Below the pieces are notes generated by a model, which searched no databases, had not been told where the DNA came from, and was given only the letters and a program-made list of their open reading frames with translations. Made by a program: the position numbers and the translations under genes. From Candidatus Omnitrophota bacterium (lineage in GTDB: Bacteria > Omnitrophota > Gorgyraeia > JABMRN01 > RBG-13-46-9), in NCBI GenBank assembly GCA_024542975.1, contig JAMXCZ010000006.1:1-41360 (forward strand): a stretch of DNA of 41,360 nt, given 5' to 3'. Shown here one piece after another: positions 15,337 through 22,506 of the stretch (positions are counted from its first letter, which is position 1; each line of letters begins with the position of its first letter).

Positions 15337-16967
15337 CGATAAACCAGATTGCGCTTTTTATAGAGCCTGAGAAGCGCGTTTGTGCTGTCAATGTCCCATA
15401 CCCAAACATTCTTTTCCTTGGCGAGAAGAAGAGCGTTTGTGTCTATGCCGCCTAAGGCCATACAAACCTTCTTTGTTACCTTTTCCCGCATGGGGCGCGA
15501 GCGCTCGATCAAGTCTGATATGGCGGCCTCATCTACCGTGTTTCGAAAAATTTCACAAACCCAGTATCTATCCGCCGTTTGATAGGCGAGAAACCCGTCG
15601 CACTTTCCGTATTTGCGCGATTCGATCTTTACAAATTTGGGTAACCTGCGTTTTTTTCTTTCGATTTCCACCATTTCTCCGTTAAAAAGCAAAAATAGCC
15701 CCTCTAGGCGCTCAAGCGAAGATTTTTTACTCTGCCGAAGATATTCGTTGGCGTCGATTTCGACCTCTTTTACAAAGTCGTTCGCCCTGTTTACGATGTC
15801 ATCTACGAGAGACATTTTCTTTTCGTGATATACCGTGCGCAGCCAGAATTTGAATACCCTGTCCCGTACTTCGTAAAAAATACCGTTTTTGATAACCATA
15901 TCCAATTCGATCAGGTGTTCCAATTTTTTAGAGAGCTCTGATGTGCTCTTTTTATTGAACCAACCTGCGATATCTTTAAGCTTGTTGAAGCCCAGGGCCA
16001 GGGCCGCTAGAATATCCAGGTACTCTTTTCTCAAAGCCCTCTCGATAAGGTTCATTATGTTATTTGTGAAATACTGGTTGATGGTTCCGCTGGTTGTGTA
16101 TATGAGCGACGTAAAGGCCTCGGTTATTAAGCCCTCGTCCGCCTGAGTTAGTTTCCGGAAATTTGCGATTTCAATTATTTTTTTTGATATAACATCGAGA
16201 TAAAACGGGTTTCCGTCCGTAAAGTCAATCAGGTAATCGATATGATTTTGCGGTATGTCCAGGCTTTGAAGCTTTTCTTGAAGAAAATTCTCTGCGGTTT
16301 TACCGTCAAACCCGGAGATCTCTATTACCTCAAAATTGCCGTAAAGAAGCGCGAGCTTCTCGGACAGTATCCGCTTTATTGCGTTTATCTGCGAGCTGGA
16401 AACTATATACATGGTATCTTTCTGAATCATCATAAACTTCCCGAAATGGAGATACGGCTTTTTTATCTTATGAAATTCCAGATTGTGGAATTCATCCAGG
16501 ATGACCACGCAAGATTTGCCTGTTTCCTTTTTCAGGATGGACGTAAGATCGAGTAGATTTTTATAGGCCTCGGTATATTTTTTTCTGGCGATCTTACCCT
16601 GTAATTTTTTTACGGCGTATACGGTATGCGGTATGAGAGACTCCGCTCTTTTTATCAGGTTTGGAAGGTCCCGCTCCGTATCCCGGGCTTCGGATTTGAG
16701 ATAGCTATAAAGGAGGGTTGCGACAAATTTGTCGGCAAACGATGAAAACGACTCTTCGACAACCTCCACGTAAACCGGAATGAGAGAGGTGTCTTTCAGT
16801 GTATACAGGAATTGGTATAAAATGGATGATTTCCCGGATAGCATCTGACCGGTGAGGGCGACGTTCTGTCTGTATCCGGCCTTAAGCGCATTTACGCGCT
16901 TTCCGAGTGTGTCCAGCACTTCTTTTCTGCCGAAAAAGGCGCTTCCTACAGCCGGTTCGCTTATCAT
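15333..16967 (-). CDS. Archaeal-type AAA ATPase with winged-helix and C-terminal nuclease-like domain
   Basis: 544 residues. The N-terminal FFGRKEVLDTLGKR entry, Walker A GQMLSGKS (40-47), Walker B CVVILDEFHNL (153-163) and YIVSSSQ sensor resemble the ATPase_2/STAND-like class common in archaea. A winged-helix region follows (about 310-375: LDILAALALGFNKLKDIAGW). The C-terminus (about 410-544) resembles the DUF234/restriction-endonuclease-like domain of such ATPases (KCDGFLAYQTADRYWVCEIF), but the usual (D/E)xK lysine is not obvious. Function unknown. It lies 16 bases after the NlpD-like gene. Confidence 0.72.
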   Translation of the reverse strand: MISEPAVGSAFFGRKEVLDTLGKRVNALKAGYRQNVALTGQMLSGKSSILYQFLYTLKDTSLIPVYVEVVEESFSSFADKFVATLLYSYLKSEARDTERDLPNLIKRAESLIPHTVYAVKKLQGKIARKKYTEAYKNLLDLTSILKKETGKSCVVILDEFHNLEFHKIKKPYLHFGKFMMIQKDTMYIVSSSQINAIKRILSEKLALLYGNFEVIEISGFDGKTAENFLQEKLQSLDIPQNHIDYLIDFTDGNPFYLDVISKKIIEIANFRKLTQADEGLITEAFTSLIYTTSGTINQYFTNNIMNLIERALRKEYLDILAALALGFNKLKDIAGWFNKKSTSELSKKLEHLIELDMVIKNGIFYEVRDRVFKFWLRTVYHEKKMSLVDDIVNRANDFVKEVEIDANEYLRQSKKSSLERLEGLFLLFNGEMVEIERKKRRLPKFVKIESRKYGKCDGFLAYQTADRYWVCEIFRNTVDEAAISDLIERSRPMREKVTKKVCMALGGIDTNALLLAKEKNVWVWDIDSTNALLRLYKKRNLVYR

Positions 16968-16983
16968 GATAGTTTCCCGTGAA

Positions 16984-17646
16984 TCACGGTAAATAATAAA
17001 ATGGGTTTTGGGGTTTGTGATTTTTTCTTATTTCAAAATGAAGCGTGGGTTTTCTCACCCTTCCGGTATTCCCTACCCGCGCGATTACGCTTCCCCTCTT
17101 TACGTTTTCGTTTACGCCGACAAGGTTTTTGGCATTGTGAGTATAGACGGTCTGAAACCCGTCGTGATGATCGATTATGATCGTTTTGCCGTAGCCTTTC
17201 ATAAAATCACTCGCGAACGTTACTTTGCCACTTCGCGATGCCAGGACATTTTTCCTTTTAGGGGCTTCTATGTCTATGCCGCTATTTTTGGTCATATCTT
17301 TCGTGGAGCCAAAATAAGAAACAACGACACCTTTTACAGGCCAAATAAAGCTTTCCAGTTTTGCGGGCGGAAGCGCTGCGTTCTTACGCGCTTCCTCGCG
17401 TATTTCAGGCACAAATATAAGCTGCCCGACTTCAATTTTACTCGCGTTCGGCAGGCGATTCGCATCAATAATTCTCTTAAGGTCGACTTTGTATATCCTG
17501 GATACGTACCACAGAGTCTCGCCCTTTTTAACCTCGTGATATATTCCCGGTACAGCCGGCTTGTCCATGTCCGCGCGATAATGCGGTCCCGTAGCGCACC
17601 CCGAAAGGAAAAATGCCACTAAAATAAAGCCAAATAGTATTCGCAT
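16984..17646 (-). CDS. NlpD-like LysM/LytM lipoprotein, degenerate peptidase site
   Basis: 220 residues from ATG 17646 (MRILFGFILVAFFLSGC), chosen because the -10 box touches an upstream ATG at 17670, which would lie at or before the transcript start. The lipobox LSGC gives a lipid-anchored Cys17. LysM spans about 36-80. The LytM/M23 domain spans about 100-215. The first zinc His of HxGxD is Asn (N121 in NSGID) and the first His of HLHFE is Thr (TLHFE, 201-205). Only H170 and H203 remain. E. coli NlpD/EnvC are likewise inactive and activate amidases, so an amidase-activator role is inferred. Confidence 0.85.
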   Translation of the reverse strand: MRILFGFILVAFFLSGCATGPHYRADMDKPAVPGIYHEVKKGETLWYVSRIYKVDLKRIIDANRLPNASKIEVGQLIFVPEIREEARKNAALPPAKLESFIWPVKGVVVSYFGSTKDMTKNSGIDIEAPKRKNVLASRSGKVTFASDFMKGYGKTIIIDHHDGFQTVYTHNAKNLVGVNENVKRGSVIARVGNTGRVRKPTLHFEIRKNHKPQNPFYYLP

Positions 17647-17670
17647 AATTAAGCTTACGTACAGCTGCAT

Positions 17671-17698
17671 ATTATAACAAATAAATAAATTATGTCCA
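17671..17698 (-). promoter_or_regulatory. Promoter of the NlpD-like gene run
   Basis: TGGACA (17693-17698), a 16-base spacer and a perfect TATAAT (17671-17676) on the minus strand. The expected start lies near 17664, leaving an 18-base leader to the ATG at 17646. It lies directly beyond the palindromic repeat. Confidence 0.65.
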
Positions 17699-17717
17699 CC
17701 CTAAAGTTGGGAACGTC

Positions 17718-18000
17718 TATAGTATGTGAACAGTTACGTCACGCGCCCATCCGGTCCGACAGGCAGGCTTCCCTGCTGGACAAAAGCGCACGTTAGCTGC
17801 GCACACCGGTAAGGGTATGGTTCCGGGGTGCATTGCAAAAATTCCGGCCGAAGATCCACTCTGACAGGAGAAACGTATAGGGTGTCCTTACTTTGGTTTT
17901 CTCCTGTCAGAGTTAGCTGAGGCCGGAATTTGCTGCACCCCGGAACCATACCCTTACCGGTGTGCGCAGACAGGATGTAACGCGGCATCTAAAGTATTAC
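17718..18000 (-). repeat. Long palindromic repeat, copy B (complete)
   Basis: The only complete copy. The core is a perfect 36-bp inverted repeat (17797-17832 with 17934-17969). Inside are a second paired block (gcaaaaattccggcc with ggccggaatttgc, two-base bulge), an asymmetric internal loop (gaagatcc against tagctga), a perfect 16-bp stem (17858-17873 with 17898-17913) and a 24-base apical loop. Outer regions carry gttacgtc (17733-17740) and gatgtaac (17974-17981). Direct copies of aaagttggga lie just outside (17703, 18002). The 84-residue ORF in it is not credible. Confidence 0.88.
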
Positions 18001-18025
18001 AAAAGTTGGGATGTCCCTTTTAAGG

Positions 18026-18099
18026 TGGAGCGGCTAGCGGGAATCGAACCCGCGTAACTAGCTTGGGAAGCTAGCACACTACCATTGTGTTATAGCCGC
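18026..18099 (-). tRNA. tRNA-Gly (anticodon CCC)
   Basis: A complete 74-base cloverleaf with encoded CCA. The acceptor stem is gcggcta/tagccgc. The D arm is acac-aatggta-gtgt. The anticodon stem is ctagc/gctag with loop ttcccaa, giving CCC. The T arm is gcggg-ttcgatt-cccgc, and the end is T-CCA. The first ten bases overlap the 3' end of thiC, including its stop codon. The 3' end is 26 bases from palindromic repeat copy B. No separate promoter was seen, so it is probably processed from the thiC operon transcript. Confidence 0.95.
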
Positions 18100-19349
18100 A
18101 TGCCGGGTTTTAGGCGTTTTTCGCTTATTTTGAGTGAGCAGTATTCACTGCACATTGTGCAGACGTCTTCGGTTCGTGGCGTGGAACTTTTTCGGTAGAG
18201 TTTGCATTTTTCAGGATCTATTGAAAGCTTGAATTGTTTCTTCCAGTTGCGTAAGTAGCGCGCTTTGGATATGGCTTTGTCTTTTTCGATGGCTCCGGGC
18301 ACGTTTTTGGCGATGTCCGCGGCGTGGGCGGCGATTTTTGATGCTATTACGCCCTCTTTTACATCCTGAATTGTAGGAAGTCGGAGGTGCTCTGCGGGTG
18401 TTACGTAGCATAGGAAGTCCGCCCCGAAAGCGGCAGCCATGGCACCCCCTATAGCGCTTGTTATGTGGTCATAACCCGGCGCAATGTCGGTTACAATGGG
18501 CCCCAGGACGTAGAAAGGCGCGCCGTTGCAAATGGATTTTTCCAATTCGACATTTGTTTTTATATGGTTTAACGGAATATGGCCCGGGCCTTCTATTATG
18601 ACCTGAACGCCTTTTTTGAGGGCCCTTCTTTGCAGCTGTCCCAGGATTAGGAGTTCGTCGATTTGCGGGTTATCGGTTGAATCTGCTATGGCGCCCGGCC
18701 GCATGCTGTCTCCAAGGCTTAATGTTACGCCAAACTCTTTTGCGATATCGATTATTTCGTCAAAGCGGTTGTAGAGAGGATTCTCTTTGGAATTTTCGAT
18801 TATCCAGTCCAGGAGTATCGCCCCGCCTCTTGACACAATACCCATGGTGCGGTTTGCGGATTTTAAGGAATTTACGGTCTTTCGCGTAATACCTGAGTGT
18901 ATCGTAAAAAAGTCTACCCCTTCCCTCGCCTGCTCCTCGATAACTTTTAGAAAAAAGCTCTCCGGAATTTTTCCTATGCTACCATATTTTTTGGTTCCGA
19001 GGATTGCGATTTCGTACATCGGGACTGTGCCCAGAGGTATATTTGAGCGCTCGAGGATCTTTCTCCTTACTTTCTTGAGGTCCCTGCTCGTGGAGAGGTC
19101 CATAACGGCATCCGCGCCCAACTCCTCGATAGCTTTTAGCTTTTGCAATTCGAAATTAATGCTCGCGTAGTCTTCGGATGTTCCTATGTTGGCGTTTATT
19201 TTTGTTTTGAGGCCTTCGCCGATCGCGCAGGGGGTTTTAAGCGATCTTAACTTATTTTTGGGAATGACGACCGTCCCCTTCTCTATGTTTTGAGTTATAG
19301 TTTTTGCGGGGACGCCTTCGAGTTTTGCAATTTTTTCTACTAAAGTCAT
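18090..19349 (-). CDS. thiC: Phosphomethylpyrimidine synthase ThiC
   Basis: A 419-residue radical-SAM enzyme converting AIR to HMP-P, the thiamine pyrimidine. It is the short form lacking the extra N-terminal domain. Recognisable segments are MDLSTSRDL, TIHSGI, SRGGAILLDW, SLGDSMRPGAIADSTD, EGPGHIPLNHI, GPIVTDIAPGYDHITSAIGGA and the C-terminal Fe-S cysteines CTMCSEYC. It overlaps thiD2-like by four bases, and its final codons (ATG CGG CTA TAA) run into the tRNA-Gly gene. No TPP riboswitch was seen next to it. Confidence 0.96.
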   Translation of the reverse strand: MTLVEKIAKLEGVPAKTITQNIEKGTVVIPKNKLRSLKTPCAIGEGLKTKINANIGTSEDYASINFELQKLKAIEELGADAVMDLSTSRDLKKVRRKILERSNIPLGTVPMYEIAILGTKKYGSIGKIPESFFLKVIEEQAREGVDFFTIHSGITRKTVNSLKSANRTMGIVSRGGAILLDWIIENSKENPLYNRFDEIIDIAKEFGVTLSLGDSMRPGAIADSTDNPQIDELLILGQLQRRALKKGVQVIIEGPGHIPLNHIKTNVELEKSICNGAPFYVLGPIVTDIAPGYDHITSAIGGAMAAAFGADFLCYVTPAEHLRLPTIQDVKEGVIASKIAAHAADIAKNVPGAIEKDKAISKARYLRNWKKQFKLSIDPEKCKLYRKSSTPRTEDVCTMCSEYCSLKISEKRLKPGMRL

Positions 19350-19768
19350 TTTGTAATGTTTTCCATTTTTATGCAGGATTTTTTCTCAAGCTCGTAAACC
19401 CTGAAGCGTATTTTTTTAAATTCCTGCGATGTTTTTTTATCCAAAAGCTTGGACATCTCTTCTAATACCCTTAGAGATTCCTTGACCCGCTCTATGTTGG
19501 CGCGAAAAACGTCAGCGATATTTTTCCGCCTGACTTCACGGGCAGATGTTTTTTTACCGACATCTTTTTTGACATTGCGCGATTTAAGAAGCGCAGCTTT
19601 TTTTGAATAGAGCGCCCGCCCTATTTTTGTGATTTTATGCCGAAGGGATTTGAAATAAGCCGAAAGCTTTTTATCGTCTAAAATAAACCTTACTATGTCC
19701 TCGCAGACCCGGAGCCCTTCCCGTGTCCTGTTCAGGTTGGCATCGATGAGTCTGGGGAGCCTATGCAT
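19346..19768 (-). CDS. thiD2: ThiD2-like protein (HMP-P kinase candidate)
   Basis: 140 residues with the signature RLIDANLNRTREGLRVCEDI near the N-terminus, which defines the ThiD2-like domain also found N-terminal to some ThiE proteins. ThiD2 has been proposed to phosphorylate HMP-P to HMP-PP as an alternative to ThiD. That fits its place just before and overlapping thiC, which makes HMP-P. The protein is helical and basic; a second helix pair NIERVKESLRVLEE echoes the first. No ThiE domain is attached. Confidence 0.8.
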   Translation of the reverse strand: MHRLPRLIDANLNRTREGLRVCEDIVRFILDDKKLSAYFKSLRHKITKIGRALYSKKAALLKSRNVKKDVGKKTSAREVRRKNIADVFRANIERVKESLRVLEEMSKLLDKKTSQEFKKIRFRVYELEKKSCIKMENITK

Positions 19769-20231
19769 TCTTGATGCGCTTTATCATGCGTGTCGTGGAA
19801 TAGCCTTTGACAAACGGGACGGTAACCACCCGGCCGAGGCGCTTTTTTACGTCCTTTGCGCCGACTATGTCTTTTACGCGCCAGTCGCCGCCTTTTACGA
19901 GGATATCCGGGCCAATTTCCTTTATTAGCTTCTCGGGCGTTTTATCGCTAAAAAGGACTACGAAATCAACAAATTCCAGCGCGGAAAGAATCGCAATACG
20001 CTCTTTCTCGCCCGTTACGGGCCGGTTTTTTCCTTTGATCTTTTTTACCGAGGAGTCGTTATTTAGCCCTATGACAAGTATGTTTCCCAAGCGCTTGCAT
20101 TTTTCGAGGTACTTTATATGCCCGTAATGGAGGATGTCGAAACAGCCGTTTGTAAAAACAATTCTTTTTCGCTTCTTCCTGAGTCCGGATACGATTTTTT
20201 TTATTTCCCTCAGTGTCTTTACTTTGTTCAT
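19761..20231 (-). CDS. rfaE2: D-glycero-beta-D-manno-heptose 1-phosphate adenylyltransferase
   Basis: 156 residues from ATG 20231 (MNKVKTLREIKK). A longer frame from GTG at 20264 would run into gmhA and has no ribosome-binding site. It is the nucleotidyltransferase half of HldE as a separate protein: VFTNGCFDILHYGHIKYLEK with the H-x-G-H site, then NRPVTGEKERIAILSALE, LVKGGDW and VPFVKGYSTTRMI. It makes ADP-heptose for the LPS inner core. The kinase half (RfaE1) is not in the window. It follows gmhA by five bases. Confidence 0.93.
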   Translation of the reverse strand: MNKVKTLREIKKIVSGLRKKRKRIVFTNGCFDILHYGHIKYLEKCKRLGNILVIGLNNDSSVKKIKGKNRPVTGEKERIAILSALEFVDFVVLFSDKTPEKLIKEIGPDILVKGGDWRVKDIVGAKDVKKRLGRVVTVPFVKGYSTTRMIKRIKNA

Positions 20232-20236
20232 TGTTT

Positions 20237-20803
20237 TTACAGGCTGTTTTCGATGAGCTCGCACAGGATATGTATGATCAATATGTGCGCTTCCTGTATT
20301 CTGGGCGTGTCCTTGGATTTTACGACGATCGAGATGTCCGCTATACTTTTGAGCTTACCCCCGTCTCGGCCGGTGAGAGCAATAGTTACGAGCCTCTTTT
20401 TCTTTGCGGCCGCCAGAGCGGCGATCACGTTTTTTGCCGTTCCGCTCGTGGATATGCCGATTGCAACGTCTCCCCTCTTGCCGAGCGCATCAAGTTGCCG
20501 TTTAAGGGCTATGTCGTAGCCATAGTCGTTGGAAAGGGCCGTTAGGGTTGAGGTATTTGTCGTAAGGGCAATCGCTGGAATGGCTTTCCGCTCTTTTTTG
20601 AAACGGCCGACAAGCTCTGCTACCATGTGCTGACTGTCAGCGGCGCTTCCTCCGTTTCCGAATACAATGGTCTTGCCGCCGCTTTTTATGGATTTGGTAA
20701 TTTTCCCTGCTACCTTTTTGATCAGGTCAGTACTTTCCGGCAACAAAAGGGAAGTTATTGTAGTCCTATTTTCCTCAATTGCTTTTTTTATTTTATCCTG
20801 CAT
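20237..20803 (-). CDS. gmhA: Sedoheptulose-7-phosphate isomerase
   Basis: A 188-residue SIS-domain protein making D-glycero-D-manno-heptose 7-phosphate, the first step of LPS heptose synthesis. GmhA marks are FGNGGSAADSQHMVAELVGR, LTALSNDYGYD, GISTSGTAKNV and the active-site helix RIQEAHILIIHILCELIE. It is followed by rfaE2, the adenylyltransferase of the same pathway. The pair supports an outer membrane with heptose-containing LPS. Confidence 0.93.
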   Translation of the reverse strand: MQDKIKKAIEENRTTITSLLLPESTDLIKKVAGKITKSIKSGGKTIVFGNGGSAADSQHMVAELVGRFKKERKAIPAIALTTNTSTLTALSNDYGYDIALKRQLDALGKRGDVAIGISTSGTAKNVIAALAAAKKKRLVTIALTGRDGGKLKSIADISIVVKSKDTPRIQEAHILIIHILCELIENSL

Positions 20804-20830
20804 ACCGGCCTTTCTTGTCTTGGAAGTGTT

Positions 20831-21865
20831 TTATCCGAAAAATATTTTTGCGATTTCATATAATTTCATATCAACGGTTTTTAGCGTGCCGACAGCGCTC
20901 TTGAGAGGGGCGCTTACGATTTTGTTTCCTTTTAAGGCCACCATTTGGCCGAAATCATCTTTTAGCGCAAGCTCAACGGCTTTCACGCCGAAGCGCGTTG
21001 CAAGCACCCGGTCGAATGCGCTCGGTGTACCGCCGCGCTGGACGTGCCCGAGCACGGTGACGCGCGTCTCGAACCCGGTAGCTTCTTCCAGTTTTTTGCC
21101 GATTATATGCCCTATGCCGCCCAGGAGCACATTCCCGAAAGCGTCCTTTGCGTTCTTCTTTAACACAGGGTTCTCGCCTTTAAGCTTTGCTCCTTCTGCG
21201 ACAACCACAATACTGAAGTCCTTCCCTCTTTTGTGCCTTTTTTTTAGGCTCTTGCAAACCTCGTTTATGTCAACGGGGACCTCCGGTATCAATATCATGT
21301 CGGCGCCGCCGGCTATACCGGCATAAGTTGCTATCCATCCGGCGTGCCGGCCCATTATCTCTACGACCATTATGCGGTGGTGGCTTTCCGCTGTAGTGTG
21401 CAGCCGGTCTATGGCTTCGGTGGCGACATTGACGGCTGTGTCGAACCCGAACGTGAAATCCGTACAGGATAGGTCGTTATCTATGGTTTTCGGCACCCCG
21501 ATAATGTTGAGCCCCTCCGCGTATAATTTTGACGCTGCCCCCAGCGTGTCGTCGCCCCCTATCGCTATCAAGGCATCCAATTTCAATACTTTAAAATTCT
21601 TTTTTACTTTTTCGACGCCTTTTTCATTTTTATACGGATTTGTCCGGCTTGTCCCTAAGATCGTCCCGCCTTTATGCAGTATGCCTGATACCGATTTGAG
21701 GTCCAGGTCAACCGTATTTTGTTCTACAATGCCCTGCCAGCCGTTTAGTATTCCTACTACGGATATACCTTCGCTAAGCGCCTTTCTCGTAATAGCCCGT
21801 ATCGTAGGATTTAGGCCCGGGCAGTCGCCGCCGCCCGTCAATACACCGATTTTTTTAACGCTCAT
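20831..21865 (-). CDS. pfkA: 6-phosphofructokinase, probably PPi-dependent
   Basis: 344 residues from ATG 21865, which has a GGAGGT ribosome-binding site; a frame from 21895 overlaps the upstream gene and is rejected. The start MSVKKIGVLTGGGDCPGLN is typical. GGDDT (103-107) has Asp where ATP-PFKs have Gly, and PKTIDND (125-131) has Lys where they have Gly. These two residues mark pyrophosphate-using, reversible PFKs. MGRHAGWIA and GHVQRGG are also present. The donor assignment rests on these residues. Confidence 0.93.
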   Translation of the reverse strand: MSVKKIGVLTGGGDCPGLNPTIRAITRKALSEGISVVGILNGWQGIVEQNTVDLDLKSVSGILHKGGTILGTSRTNPYKNEKGVEKVKKNFKVLKLDALIAIGGDDTLGAASKLYAEGLNIIGVPKTIDNDLSCTDFTFGFDTAVNVATEAIDRLHTTAESHHRIMVVEIMGRHAGWIATYAGIAGGADMILIPEVPVDINEVCKSLKKRHKRGKDFSIVVVAEGAKLKGENPVLKKNAKDAFGNVLLGGIGHIIGKKLEEATGFETRVTVLGHVQRGGTPSAFDRVLATRFGVKAVELALKDDFGQMVALKGNKIVSAPLKSAVGTLKTVDMKLYEIAKIFFG

Positions 21866-21887
21866 AGCCGTAAACCTCCTTGATTTT

Positions 21888-22493
21888 TTAGTCAACTCCT
21901 GCGAAAGGCATGCGCCTGGACGCTTCCTTGTGCTCCCTGATAGGGACAGGCATCTCGCCTTTTCCTCTTGAAGAAATTTTTGTTATATGAATTTTTATGT
22001 TAATCGTCTCTTCCACGCCCAGCATATCATGAACTTTTGATTTGACGATGCTTTGGATCCTTTCGGTTGTTTCGGGTATGTTTGAATCGGAAAATATCGT
22101 GGCTTTGCAGGTTATGCTTATTCCTTTTTTGCTCGCCGTGACATTGGACCGCATTTCTTTGACTTCAGGCATCTGGCGCACGCTCTTTTTTATGAAATCC
22201 TCTATGGCTGATAGTGAAACTGTTACCTGGCCTTCGGGGTTTTCGAATGCGATCGTCTTTTCCATTTGCAATCTTCCCAGGCTAATGTGGGCCGTAAGGA
22301 GGCCCCCGAGTATAACTATCGCGCCGATTATACCCAACGCGAGTTTTAAATTGGGGCCGCTATCGATATAATTTATCGCGTTCATAATCTCACCGGAAGA
22401 CAAAAGGTCCAAAGACAGAAGTATCAGAGTTCCACCTAACAGAAGAAAAACAAGCGTATGTATGGTTATCGCTAAACGTCTTATAAAATTCAT
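21888..22493 (-). CDS. amaP: AmaP-like alkaline-shock membrane protein
   Basis: 201 residues with two membrane helices (about 8-30 and 50-70) followed by an Asp23/AmaP-type domain (VTVSLSAIEDFIKKSVRQMPEVKEMRSNV, then a V-x-E-x-I-N-I-x-I ending). In Firmicutes AmaP anchors Asp23 under the membrane; here it stands alone between accC and pfkA, an order I believe is common in related lineages. The C-terminal tail is basic and unstructured. Confidence 0.8.
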   Translation of the reverse strand: MNFIRRLAITIHTLVFLLLGGTLILLSLDLLSSGEIMNAINYIDSGPNLKLALGIIGAIVILGGLLTAHISLGRLQMEKTIAFENPEGQVTVSLSAIEDFIKKSVRQMPEVKEMRSNVTASKKGISITCKATIFSDSNIPETTERIQSIVKSKVHDMLGVEETINIKIHITKISSRGKGEMPVPIREHKEASRRMPFAGVD

Positions 22494-22506
22494 TTTTACC
22501 CCCTTG

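Noticed and set aside
17008-17622. 204-residue plus-strand ORF
   Set aside because: It is the reverse complement of the well-supported LysM/LytM lipoprotein gene.
17734-17988. 84-residue minus-strand ORF inside repeat copy B
   Set aside because: It is entirely palindromic repeat sequence, has no ribosome-binding site, and the equivalent frame is not kept in the other copies.
17718-18000. Insertion sequence with transposase
   Set aside because: Too short and non-coding; no transposase or RAYT-like gene is in the window, so at most a non-autonomous element.
19350-19768. TPP riboswitch in front of thiC
   Set aside because: The space is fully coding for the ThiD2-like protein, and no thi-box pairing was recognised.
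20667-21326. 219-residue plus-strand ORF across pfkA and gmhA
   Set aside because: It is antisense to two clear enzymes, and its composition is that expected from their complement.
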